Source of the DNA: Mimachlamys varia
Taxonomy: Eukaryota; Mollusca; Bivalvia; Pectinida; Pectinidae
Direction of reading: 5' to 3'
Assembly: GCA_947623455.1 (NCBI GenBank)
Contig: OX392543.1
Span: forward strand, 20,830,757-20,894,756
Length of the DNA stretch: 64,000 nt
Below, piece by piece: positions 24,401 through 38,400 of this stretch. Each line of letters starts with the position of its first letter. Position 1 is the stretch's first letter. The notes under the pieces were generated by a model, which was not told the DNA's origin, did no database searches, and worked only from the letters and a program-made list of their open reading frames with translations. The translations under genes were made by a program, and so were the position numbers.

Positions 24401-27400
24401 ATGACGATTAAAAATAAGTATCTGTGAAAATGGACATTTACGTTAAGAACGATTTGTTTTCCAAAGGTTTACATGTCATCGTGATGATGGACAGATATTT
24501 TTTGTTTTATATTTGAAAAGTAATCAAGAACATAACTATTTGTACAATTTACGATGCTAAAGGTTGTAATATAAGTTTGTTTGCTTATATAACACGATTA
24601 TAAGTTATACGTTAATGAAGGGTGTCATTCAAAAGTAGGCAAACTATTTGACTTATTCTATTAACCCTTCACTAGTTTTCAGATGATTGTAAATGATACG
24701 ACTAAACAAACTCGTATCGGTTAATAAATCTACAAAAGCGAATAGACATGGATAGGATCTCAAACGATATCTCTGAAATCTGAGACGCTTTTTTTTGTTT
24801 CTCTTAGAGCATCATTTACTTCTTATCCGTGACTTTCGAAATCAGCATCCCGACACTTAGCTCAATCATCCCTGAAGACATATTTGAACTCTATCCAAAG
24901 CAAAGGTGGTGATGGTTTATTATTATATGTCAGGGGTGAATGAGTCAAGGAATCATGTTTTATATCTCAGACAGACATCAATATCATTAAGTATCAATGT
25001 TGAGTTCCAATTTTGACACCCATGTTTAGGTGTTGATGCCTCCGTCTGTACTGTAGCCTCAGTGCCATTCGACTTTTTAACACCATTATACTCTAGTCAG
25101 ATATTTGCTCAGTTTCTCGTATTTGTAGACGATTGGTTCGTGTATAAAGTTGTAGGATTAAACTATTTGAAATAATGATCAAGTTACGGAGATTTCCAAT
25201 ATCTTAATTTTTTATGATTGTTTTATTCCCGAAATTGAAAGATGTTTAACATTTCAAAATGTTAATTTTGAAATTGGTAAGCATCAAACTATCAAAAGTC
25301 AGACATGTTAGAATTATTTCTTTCTTTAGCCTGGCTGTCAATGTTATGAACAAAGTTGATAAAGAATGTTATATGTTCAGATAATAACAATACATAGGAT
25401 ATATTGACATGCTGTATGAGCCAATATCAATATATCTATAATACAAGAGCAACGTGTTTAATCGACAAAGCTGGAATATGTTTACCATTCTCAACTAAAA
25501 ATCACCTTATAGCACTGTCATTTATAACAGATCCTGCTCATATTATTCATTGACTTGCAGTTAAGTTTGTCAAATACATCAAATTGGGCGATGATGGATA
25601 TGCTTGATTCAGGTTGTTTGTTCCCTTTAACAATAAGTGCCTTAAATACCAAATCTTTATCTTTTGTATTTCCCTACTCTGGCAAGCCTCGTTGATGAGA
25701 CTTTAAATCCAGTTCCTTGTATTGTTGATCCTTCTGAGGATTTCCTGATTTTCTCATTTAATAACCCAGAGGTTTACCCAGCATATGTCATAATCACTAC
25801 GCTATTTCATAAACTTCTTTTAACAATAAGCAAAAACAACAAGAAATACATTAAGGTCAAAATCAAAACAAAAATGAAAAAGTTTTGAAAATAATGTTTT
25901 ATATCATGATGAAATAGAAAAGAAAATAATCAAATGGGATTGACTCCTATAACCAATATCAGCACTGTCATATTGACTATTTGTGCTACATTGAACATAT
26001 TTCGTAGTATCAGTGATTAACATTTTGATGGTGATACGATTAAACAAACTGCAAGTTTATCATCCCCACCTAATTCAAATCAGAACATGTACTTCATTAT
26101 TTACCTGTCGGGGAGCAGTCAGTATTTCGTTATGCAATATTTTAACTTGACGTCTCCACCTCCATCCAATCAAGCCTTGGTATTTTTGTCAGATGGACAT
26201 CTCGTGTTTAATGTGTAAGTGTGTCAATAATGTCATTGTTTTAGTTAATAAAAGCATGTATTGTTTAAGTTACTGATTTTTTTAAAACTGAAATACACGT
26301 TAAGAATATTTGTCAAGGTCAAGATTATTACCCTGACCCTCTTCCTCATCATGTTCATCATCATCTACGTCATTATGATTATTACGATTAATTTTATGTG
26401 TATTGATGCACACGTCAGAATGTGCATGACGTTTCAGTGAGCTTGCATGCTTTACATAAAGACCTGTATTCTAGACAATAAAAGCTTCTGTTTTGTCTGT
26501 CATACGAGATGTATGATATTTTTAAGATAATTATAATAAATTGTTTTAGCAGAAAAAACGCATTGTGTTGTGTTTGTCTATGTCTATATGAGTCAAAACA
26601 GATGGAAAACAGGAACTTAGATATATACTTATCGATCATGATGGGAATGGAACATAAACCTCGGTAAACTTGATCACAAGCATGCTCTACATGGCCGGAG
26701 AAGATGATCATATGATCGAAAATGTCACCTATTCGTCTTAGTTTTACTCCTACGATGTACAAATACGTACATCCGAAATGCACTTTCGACTTATGCTTCA
26801 TATTCTGCAATTGGTTAGCCTTCACATATCACTCATATAACTTTGCTCGACACTTGGTCCGTACAAAATTTGTTCAACAATCCAAGGAAAGATCATTCTA
26901 ATTAGCGCGAATAAAATGAATGATCATCAAATAAGGAGCCATGATATCCAAATGAACTACATTCGAGTCTAACGAGCCGGAGCGGATACACTACCGGTGA
27001 TGCAATGTACTGGAGAGCGGATTGATATAGCGGTACAATGACTGGCACAAATACAATGAGCCAATGACAAAGTGTTTCATACGATTGTAGTTCTCAACTA
27101 AAGTAGAAACATGGTAATTAATGCACCTTTGAGAAAACCCAATATGAACTGAAGGCACATATTCCGAATGCGTGTAACCTACTGAACATAAACTGTTAAA
27201 ATGTAAAGGTTTTTTTAGACTTGATATAGTCGATTATTGTCGGAGGTACACAAGGGTAAATAGTCAGGTGTGTTTTTGTATCAACTGGCATGAACGACAT
27301 TAGAGAACCTTGTTTAACACCAATGGAAATTAAAAACAAAAAAAAAATCAAATTTCAAAATGAACGAGCCGGAGCATATACACTACCTGTGATGCAATGT

Positions 27401-28427
27401 ACTGGAGAGCGGATTGATATAGCGGTACAATGACTGGCACAAATACAATGAGCCAATGATAAAGTGTTTCATACGTTTGTAGTTCTGAACTAAAATGTTG
27501 ACATGGTAATTAATGCATCTGTGAGAAAGCTCAATATGAACTGAAGGCCAATATTTCGAATGCGTGTAACCTACGGAACTCAACCTGTTAAAATGAAAAG
27601 GTTTAATAGAGTAGATTACTGTCGGAGGTACACAGGGGTAAATAGTCGGGGGCTTTTTGTATCAAATGGCATGAACGACATTAGAGCACCTTGTCTAACA
27701 CCAATGGAAATTTTAAAAGTTATTTCAAAATGAACTACTCTTCGGTTGTTAGCGGGGCCATTCGTGTCACACTGACACATCCAGCTGCTTCAGATTTCAA
27801 CCCTTTTTACAGTAGTCAGATATTTTGCCCAGTTTCCCGTAAGAAACTGTAGGCCATTGATTCGTGTTTTTAGTCGGTTTAAACTGTTTGGTGTGAGGAT
27901 CAAGTTATGGAAACTTCCACTGCCTCAATTTATGATGGATATTATTCCTTAAAATGAACATTTTATTAGAAGGTCTATTTTTAACGTGGTCAGCACCAAA
28001 CATCAAAATATTGGATATTTAAGATTTATTTAGTTTTATGACGTAGCTATCAATGCTGATAACACAGTTGATAACCAATACATTGATAGTTTGAATGATA
28101 GCACTATATACGATATATGGTCATGGAGCCCATACACATGTATCAATACAAGATCAACATGTTTAATCGACTAAGCTGGAACATATTAACCATTCCCTTT
28201 TACTTTATCACGATTAAATATGATTATCTGTGAAAATGGACATTTACGTTTAAGAACGATTTTTTTTCCAAAAGGACTTTCCCAAGTTATCGTGATGATG
28301 GGCAGATATTTTTTGTTTTAGATTTGAAAAGTAATCAGGAAAATGATTATTTGTACAATATATGATGCTAAAGGTTGTAATATAAGTTTGTTTGCTTACA
28401 TAACACGATTATAATTTCTATGTTAAT
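21437..28427. repeat. Array unit 3 (core subtype A)
   Basis: 6991 bp, indistinguishable from unit 2 wherever I compared them, including the 5-bp insertion at about 23577. Landmarks: hairpin 22543-22626, two 102-bp copies 22846-23049, PARP-like remnant 25555-25888, ~390-bp subrepeats 26973-27735. Confidence 0.96.
22543..22626 (+). other. Conserved 84-nt hairpin, unit 3 copy
   Basis: Identical 84 nt, with core-type flanks. Confidence 0.6.
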
Positions 28428-31400
28428 ATAAATGGACATTTTAGTAGCTAAACAATATTCTTATTGAGCGAAGTTGTTCAGGAAATTAAATAAGCATCTT
28501 TTAAGAATGTACAATCCACCAAACAACAAAATATAAAATTAAAAAAGAACAAAAAAAGAAAGGGGAACAAAGATTGTAGTATTTTACCATGATTTCTTTT
28601 TGGGAAGAAATAAAGGTAAAATAATAGACCCACCAGTATTTATAGCTTGTACCTATTGTTGACAAAATCCGTCCCACGAAACACATTATCACCACCTTGA
28701 TATTTGAGTTAGTGGTGCAGACTTTATCTCAGAGAAGTTCACATTGAAATTGAATACACTGACAACCTTTGCCCGGATATCTATCACAATAAACTCATTC
28801 ACCCCTGAAGACACATTCGCCCTCTTCTACTTTAAAGGTTGGAATAGCTCATTATGGAAGTAAAGGGGTTGGTGAGTTCAACTGGCTCTGATTTCGGCAC
28901 TATAGAATTGAAAATTTCTTTCATTGACGAAGTGGTTTGGCTTTCTACCACCGTAAAATTGACACTGACCTTCGATTTTAGTATGAAATTGTCACTGCTA
29001 TCTTTCACCGGTATAGAAAACGATTTTTATTCACCTGTTCATATTTCACATGATATTAACAGTTGCATACATTCAGTTTTTGATTATTCAGCGTGGGCTT
29101 AATATTAGGTTTCTGTTTACAATAATTGAAAACGACATTAGACATTGAATTTAAATAAATTTTCCTTTCAGAAGTCCACAGATTTTAGTTTTTGCGGAAA
29201 TGAATAAATTCTGGCTGCTTTTTCATACTTCATACACTTCAAACATATGCCCAATGAAGAATTGAAAGCAAGAGAGCCTTTAGGAAACTTTTGATATACT
29301 TTTGTAAAGCATTAGGTGTTATATTCGAGGAAAGAAGATATTTTCGAAAGTTTTCCAAAAGTTCATTATATAAATATATGTCATTGCCAACATGCTAATG
29401 ACCTAATCAATATGTAAAATTCACATAGCTTTATTTGTAATAATAGTTATTACTTCATTGAAATATATCTTGACGTTTTCACCATCATTTCAGTATTCAC
29501 AAAATTGGACTGTACACCCGAAAGACATTCGTATGGTGGCATATTTCAGCCATTGACTTTCGACCTACCTATGTTGACATAGATGAATCGAAAGTCGACG
29601 GCAGGAATGTGCCACCAGGCACTCGAGTTGCAGAAAGGGACGCACAAGAAATCTGAACCACAAACATATCTCTCAGGTATTGCTATTGTTTACGGAGGTG
29701 TTAAAGTTGACCCAGCCCGAATTGCAGTAACTCTCGAGTTGGTAACTCCTATTGTGGAGTAACATTTTTGGGACAGAATTTGTCAATATGTTCTGAAAAA
29801 GTTATGGATCAAGAACTTACAATTACAGAAATAATTGGAACAGTTCTTCAAAAGTTGGTTAATATTTTGGTAACAATAATAATATATGGACGAATAACTG
29901 TGCTCAAAGACGAGAATTAATTGGTGTAAGATAATATGGGAACAGTTCATCAAAAGTTGGTTGACATTTTGGTAACAATTATAATAAATGAATAAATAAC
30001 TGTGCTCTAAGACGAGAATTAATTGGTGTAAGATAATATGGTAGCAAGCTGTTAATTAGTGTATCACCACAACATCGTAATCCTCCTAGGATTATATTAC
30101 TACTAATCTCATTAATGATTGACATTATTGTTATGATGGGCTAAAAAGTGTCTTTGTCACTTTCAGTGCCCTGTAAAAAGCCTAGAATATAATATTACAG
30201 AACCTAGCCTAGATCACAGATTATGCATGACTAAATATAATAATTAATATAATTACGTTTCTGTATATTGTTTCATTATTGCACTATATACAACACTTTA
30301 ATAGAAAGGTTGTGTACGATATTGTTTATGTGTATATATATTATAGTATTTGTTATACCGTTGTTGTTTTTTGTCATTATTATATAATTAAAATATGCAT
30401 GTGATAGAACTATTACGATACAAACGACAAAATGTATCAAGTAAACATGTATTAATATGTTATCAGCTATATTATTTTGTATTTGACCTTAGCACCTACT
30501 GGTTTAAGAGGTCAAGGCCATGCATGGAATCAATCTGGTATGACCTTGTATATTTTGTCAGGATTTTTGTTGAAATTGACATAATACATCTTGATTACGT
30601 TTCACATGTTTTCAATAGATAATGATTTTTTTTATCGTTTAACTGTCCATTCATAAAATCATGTCTTCCATGTATATCATGATTTAGTCATGTAACATAA
30701 AAGGCACGCGATTTCAAGGTCATGTGCCTATTGTAGAAAAATGAATGTCTTTTGTTATCAAGATATTGGCATACCTAAAACAATCTGAGATTATTTAATT
30801 TTTCAACATGATAATTGATTACTAACTTGATACTAGGTAATAATCCATTAAAAGAGCTACACTTCTGAGCTTTACAAATTGTTAACCTTCTTGGAATGTT
30901 GGAATGCAAAAGATGATCGTTTATTTTAATCTTTGTTCTTTCTACGTTTTTCCATTTTACAAAATTGCTGCCAAATCGGCGAAAATGTGTTATTTTCTAT
31001 TCCGGTATTTCAATTGGGATTAGTGACAGTTATTTAATTACTTCATAACTTAAGTGTTAATTAAATGGACCATATATTGTTATATCTAATTGGACCAAAC
31101 TGAAATTATTTTGAAAATGACCCCGTGCAACATAGCCTAGCAGCTATTTTTCATTTAAATTTGGCTTCAATCAACGGCAATGCATATACAAATCCCACAA
31201 GACCTATTAATCTTATAATACAATGTACGACTACAAGATCGCTGGTTGCTGACGACTCAACAATGTCTCATATGTGTGAAATCCAAAATATGCTGTTAAT
31301 TGCTTTAAAAGATATTTGTATTTATTTTAATGTTTTTGTTTTATTGTCTTTGAAAAGAAAACTAGAATCATGTTTAAATCCAGCTGATGACGATTAAAAA

Positions 31401-34400
31401 TAAGTATCTGTGAAAATGGACATTTACGTTAAGAACGATTGCTTTTCCAAAGGTTTACATGTCATCGTGATGATGGACAGATATTTTTTGTTTTATATTT
31501 GAAAAGTAATCAAGAACATAACTATTTGTACAATTTACGATGCTAAAGGTTGTAATATAAGTTTGTTTGCTTATATAACACGATTATAAGTTATACGTTA
31601 ATGAAGGGTGTCATTCAAAAGTAGGCAAACTATTTGACTTATTCTATTAACCCTTCACTAGTTTTCAGATGATTGTAAATGATACGACTAAACAAACTCG
31701 TATCGGTTAATAAATCTACAAAAGCGAATAGACATGGATAGGATCTCAAACGATATCTCTGAAATCTGAGACGCTTTTTTTTGTTTCTCTTAGAGCATCA
31801 TTTACTTCTTATCCGTGACTTTCGAAATCAGCATCCCGACACTTAGCTCAATCAACCCTGAAGACATATTTGAACTCTATCCAAAGCAAAGGTGGTGATG
31901 GTTTATTATTATATGTCAGGGGTGAATGAGTCAAGGAATCATGTTTTATATCTCAGACAGACATCAATATCATTAAGTATCAATGTTGAGTTCCAATTTT
32001 GACACCCATGTTTAGGTGTTGATGCCTCCGTCTGTACTGTAGCCTCAGTGCCATTCGACTTTTTAACACCATTATACTCTAGTCAGATATTTGCTCAGTT
32101 TCTCGTATTTGTAGACGATTGGTTCGTGTATAAAGTTGTAGGATTAAACTATTTGAAATAATGATCAAGTTACGGAGATTTCCAATATCTTAATTTTTTA
32201 TGATTGTTTTATTCCCGAAATTGAAAGATGTTTAACATTTCAAAATGTTAATTTTGAAATTGGTAAGCATCAAACTATCAAAAGTCAGACATGTTAGAAT
32301 TATTTCTTTCTTTAGCCTGGCTGTCAATGTTATGAACAAAGTTGATAAAGAATGTTATATGTTCAGATAATAACAATACATAGGATATATTGACATGCTG
32401 TATGAGCCAATATCAATATATCTATAATACAAGAGCAACGTGTTTAATCGACAAAGCTGGAATATGTTTACCATTCTCAACTAAAAATCACCTTATAGCA
32501 CTGTCATTTATAACAGATCCTGCTCATATTATTCATTGACTTGCAGTTAAGTTTGTCAAATACATCAAATTGGGCGATGATGGATATGCTTGATTCAGGT
32601 TGTTTGTTCCCTTTAACAATAAGTGCCTTAAATACCAAATCTTTATCTTTTGTATTTCCCTACTCTGGCAAGCCTCGTTGATGAGACTTTAAATCCAGTT
32701 CCTTGTATTGTTGATCCTTCTGAGGATTTCCTGATTTTCTCATTTAATAACCCAGAGGTTTACCCAGCATATGTCATAATCACTACGCTATTTCATAAAC
32801 TTCTTTTAACAATAAGCAAAAACAACAAGAAATACATTAAGGTCAAAATCAAAACAAAAATGAAAAAGTTTTGAAAATAATGTTTTATATCATGATGAAA
32901 TAGAAAAGAAAATAATCAAATGGGATTGACTCCTATAACCAATATCAGCACTGTCATATTGACTATTTGTGCTACATTGAACATATTTCGTAGTATCAGT
33001 GATTAACATTTTGATGGTGATACGATTAAACAAACTGCAAGTTTATCATCCCCACCTAATTCAAATCAGAACATGTACTTCATTATTTACCTGTCGGGGA
33101 GCAGTCAGTATTTCGTTATGCAATATTTTAACTTGACGTCTCCACCTCCATCCAATCAAGCCTTGGTATTTTTGTCAGATGGACATCTCGTGTTTAATGT
33201 GTAAGTGTGTCAATAATGTCATTGTTTTAGTTAATAAAAGCATGTATTGTTTAAGTTACTGATTTTTTTAAAACTGAAATACACGTTAAGAATATTTGTC
33301 AAGGTCAAGATTATTACCCTGACCCTCTTCCTCATCATGTTCATCATCATCTACGTCATTATGATTATTACGATTAATTTTATGTGTATTGATGCACACG
33401 TCAGAATGTGCATGACGTTTCAGTGAGCTTGCATGCTTTACATAAAGACCTGTATTCTAGACAATAAAAGCTTCTGTTTTGTCTGTCATACGAGATGTAT
33501 GATATTTTTAAGATAATTATAATAAATTGTTTTAGCAGAAAAAACGCATTGTGTTGTGTTTGTCTATGTCTATATGAGTCAAAACAGATGGAAAACAGGA
33601 ACTTAGATATATACTTATCGATCATGATGGGAATGGAACATAAACCTCGGTAAACTTGATCACAAGCATGCTCTACATGGCCGGAGAAGATGATCATATG
33701 ATCGAAAATGTCACCTATTCGTCTTAGTTTTACTCCTACGATGTACAAATACGTACATCCGAAATGCACTTTCGACTTATGCTTCATATTCTGCAATTGG
33801 TTAGCCTTCACATATCACTCATATAACTTTGCTCGACACTTGGTCCGTACAAAATTTGTTCAACAATCCAAGGAAAGATCATTCTAATTAGCGCGAATAA
33901 AATGAATGATCATCAAATAAGGAGCCATGATATCCAAATGAACTACATTCGAGTCTAACGAGCCGGAGCGGATACACTACCGGTGATGCAATGTACTGGA
34001 GAGCGGATTGATATAGCGGTACAATGACTGGCACAAATACAATGAGCCAATGACAAAGTGTTTCATACGATTGTAGTTCTCAACTAAAGTAGAAACATGG
34101 TAATTAATGCACCTTTGAGAAAACCCAATATGAACTGAAGGCACATATTCCGAATGCGTGTAACCTACTGAACATAAACTGTTAAAATGTAAAGGTTTTT
34201 TTAGACTTGATATAGTCGATTATTGTCGGAGGTACACAAGGGTAAATAGTCAGGTGTGTTTTTGTATCAACTGGCATGAACGACATTAGAGAACCTTGTT
34301 TAACACCAATGGAAATTAAAAACAAAAAAAAAATCAAATTTCAAAATGAACGAGCCGGAGCATATACACTACCTGTGATGCAATGTACTGGAGAGCGGAT

Positions 34401-35413
34401 TGATATAGCGGTACAATGACTGGCACAAATACAATGAGCCAATGATAAAGTGTTTCATACGTTTGTAGTTCTGAACTAAAATGTTGACATGGTAATTAAT
34501 GCATCTGTGAGAAAGCTCAATATGAACTGAAGGCCAATATTTCGAATGCGTGTAACCTACGGAACTCAACCTGTTAAAATGAAAAGGTTTAATAGAGTAG
34601 ATTACTGTCGGAGGTACACAGGGGTAAATAGTCGGGGGCTTTTTGTATCAAATGGCATGAACGACATTAGAGCACCTTGTCTAACACCAATGGAAATTTT
34701 AAAAGTTATTTCAAAATGAACTACTCTTCGGTTGTTAGCGGGGCCATTCGTGTCACACTGACACATCCAGCTGCTTCAGATTTCAACCCTTTTTACAGTA
34801 GTCAGATATTTTGCCCAGTTTCCCGTAAGAAACTGTAGGCCATTGATTCGTGTTTTTAGTCGGTTTAAACTGTTTGGTGTGAGGATCAAGTTATGGAAAC
34901 TTCCACTGCCTCAATTTATGATGGATATTATTCCTTAAAATGAACATTTTATTAGAAGGTCTATTTTTAACGTGGTCAGCACCAAACATCAAAATATTGG
35001 ATATTTAAGATTTATTTAGTTTTATGACGTAGCTATCAATGCTGATAACACAGTTGATAACCAATACATTGATAGTTTGAATGATAGCACTATATACGAT
35101 ATATGGTCATGGAGCCCATACACATGTATCAATACAAGATCAACATGTTTAATCGACTAAGCTGGAACATATTAACCATTCCCTTTTACTTTATCACGAT
35201 TAAATATGATTATCTGTGAAAATGGACATTTACGTTTAAGAACGATTTTTTTTCCAAAAGGACTTTCCCAAGTTATCGTGATGATGGGCAGATATTTTTT
35301 GTTTTAGATTTGAAAAGTAATCAGGAAAATGATTATTTGTACAATATATGATGCTAAAGGTTGTAATATAAGTTTGTTTGCTTACATAACACGATTATAA
35401 TTTCTATGTTAAT
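28428..35413. repeat. Array unit 4 (core subtype B)
   Basis: 6986 bp. It lacks the 5-bp insertion, has GATTGC at about 31438 and the private CAACCCTG at about 31853 shared with unit 5. Landmarks: hairpin 29534-29617, two 102-bp copies 29837-30040, PARP-like remnant 32541-32874, ~390-bp subrepeats 33959-34721. Confidence 0.96.
29534..29617 (+). other. Conserved 84-nt hairpin, unit 4 copy
   Basis: Identical 84 nt, with core-type flanks. Confidence 0.6.
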
Positions 35414-38400
35414 ATAAATGGACATTTTAGTAGCTAAACAATATTCTTATTGAGCGAAGTTGTTCAGGAAATTAAATAAGCATCTTTTAAGAATGTACAA
35501 TCCACCAAACAACAAAATATAAAATTAAAAAAGAACAAAAAAAGAAAGGGGAACAAAGATTGTAGTATTTTACCATGATTTCTTTTTGGGAAGAAATAAA
35601 GGTAAAATAATAGACCCACCAGTATTTATAGCTTGTACCTATTGTTGACAAAATCCGTCCCACGAAACACATTATCACCACCTTGATATTTGAGTTAGTG
35701 GTGCAGACTTTATCTCAGAGAAGTTCACATTGAAATTGAATACACTGACAACCTTTGCCCGGATATCTATCACAATAAACTCATTCACCCCTGAAGACAC
35801 ATTCGCCCTCTTCTACTTTAAAGGTTGGAATAGCTCATTATGGAAGTAAAGGGGTTGGTGAGTTCAACTGGCTCTGATTTCGGCACTATAGAATTGAAAA
35901 TTTCTTTCATTGACGAAGTGGTTTGGCTTTCTACCACCGTAAAATTGACACTGACCTTCGATTTTAGTATGAAATTGTCACTGCTATCTTTCACCGGTAT
36001 AGAAAACGATTTTTATTCACCTGTTCATATTTCACATGATATTAACAGTTGCATACATTCAGTTTTTGATTATTCAGCGTGGGCTTAATATTAGGTTTCT
36101 GTTTACAATAATTGAAAACGACATTAGACATTGAATTTAAATAAATTTTCCTTTCAGAAGTCCACAGATTTTAGTTTTTGCGGAAATGAATAAATTCTGG
36201 CTGCTTTTTCATACTTCATACACTTCAAACATATGCCCAATGAAGAATTGAAAGCAAGAGAGCCTTTAGGAAACTTTTGATATACTTTTGTAAAGCATTA
36301 GGTGTTATATTCGAGGAAAGAAGATATTTTCGAAAGTTTTCCAAAAGTTCATTATATAAATATATGTCATTGCCAACATGCTAATGACCTAATCAATATG
36401 TAAAATTCACATAGCTTTATTTGTAATAATAGTTATTACTTCATTGAAATATATCTTGACGTTTTCACCATCATTTCAGTATTCACAAAATTGGACTGTA
36501 CACCCGAAAGACATTCGTATGGTGGCATATTTCAGCCATTGACTTTCGACCTACCTATGTTGACATAGATGAATCGAAAGTCGACGGCAGGAATGTGCCA
36601 CCAGGCACTCGAGTTGCAGAAAGGGACGCACAAGAAATCTGAACCACAAACATATCTCTCAGGTATTGCTATTGTTTACGGAGGTGTTAAAGTTGACCCA
36701 GCCCGAATTGCAGTAACTCTCGAGTTGGTAACTCCTATTGTGGAGTAACATTTTTGGGACAGAATTTGTCAATATGTTCTGAAAAAGTTATGGATCAAGA
36801 ACTTACAATTACAGAAATAATTGGAACAGTTCTTCAAAAGTTGGTTAATATTTTGGTAACAATAATAATATATGGACGAATAACTGTGCTCAAAGACGAG
36901 AATTAATTGGTGTAAGATAATATGGGAACAGTTCATCAAAAGTTGGTTGACATTTTGGTAACAATTATAATAAATGAATAAATAACTGTGCTCTAAGACG
37001 AGAATTAATTGGTGTAAGATAATATGGTAGCAAGCTGTTAATTAGTGTATCACCACAACATCGTAATCCTCCTAGGATTATATTACTACTAATCTCATTA
37101 ATGATTGACATTATTGTTATGATGGGCTAAAAAGTGTCTTTGTCACTTTCAGTGCCCTGTAAAAAGCCTAGAATATAATATTACAGAACCTAGCCTAGAT
37201 CACAGATTATGCATGACTAAATATAATAATTAATATAATTACGTTTCTGTATATTGTTTCATTATTGCACTATATACAACACTTTAATAGAAAGGTTGTG
37301 TACGATATTGTTTATGTGTATATATATTATAGTATTTGTTATACCGTTGTTGTTTTTTGTCATTATTATATAATTAAAATATGCATGTGATAGAACTATT
37401 ACGATACAAACGACAAAATGTATCAAGTAAACATGTATTAATATGTTATCAGCTATATTATTTTGTATTTGACCTTAGCACCTACTGGTTTAAGAGGTCA
37501 AGGCCATGCATGGAATCAATCTGGTATGACCTTGTATATTTTGTCAGGATTTTTGTTGAAATTGACATAATACATCTTGATTACGTTTCACATGTTTTCA
37601 ATAGATAATGATTTTTTTTATCGTTTAACTGTCCATTCATAAAATCATGTCTTCCATGTATATCATGATTTAGTCATGTAACATAAAAGGCACGCGATTT
37701 CAAGGTCATGTGCCTATTGTAGAAAAATGAATGTCTTTTGTTATCAAGATATTGGCATACCTAAAACAATCTGAGATTATTTAATTTTTCAACATGATAA
37801 TTGATTACTAACTTGATACTAGGTAATAATCCATTAAAAGAGCTACACTTCTGAGCTTTACAAATTGTTAACCTTCTTGGAATGTTGGAATGCAAAAGAT
37901 GATCGTTTATTTTAATCTTTGTTCTTTCTACGTTTTTCCATTTTACAAAATTGCTGCCAAATCGGCGAAAATGTGTTATTTTCTATTCCGGTATTTCAAT
38001 TGGGATTAGTGACAGTTATTTAATTACTTCATAACTTAAGTGTTAATTAAATGGACCATATATTGTTATATCTAATTGGACCAAACTGAAATTATTTTGA
38101 AAATGACCCCGTGCAACATAGCCTAGCAGCTATTTTTCATTTAAATTTGGCTTCAATCAACGGCAATGCATATACAAATCCCACAAGACCTATTAATCTT
38201 ATAATACAATGTACGACTACAAGATCGCTGGTTGCTGACGACTCAACAATGTCTCATATGTGTGAAATCCAAAATATGCTGTTAATTGCTTTAAAAGATA
38301 TTTGTATTTATTTTAATGTTTTTGTTTTATTGTCTTTGAAAAGAAAACTAGAATCATGTTTAAATCCAGCTGATGACGATTAAAAATAAGTATCTGTGAA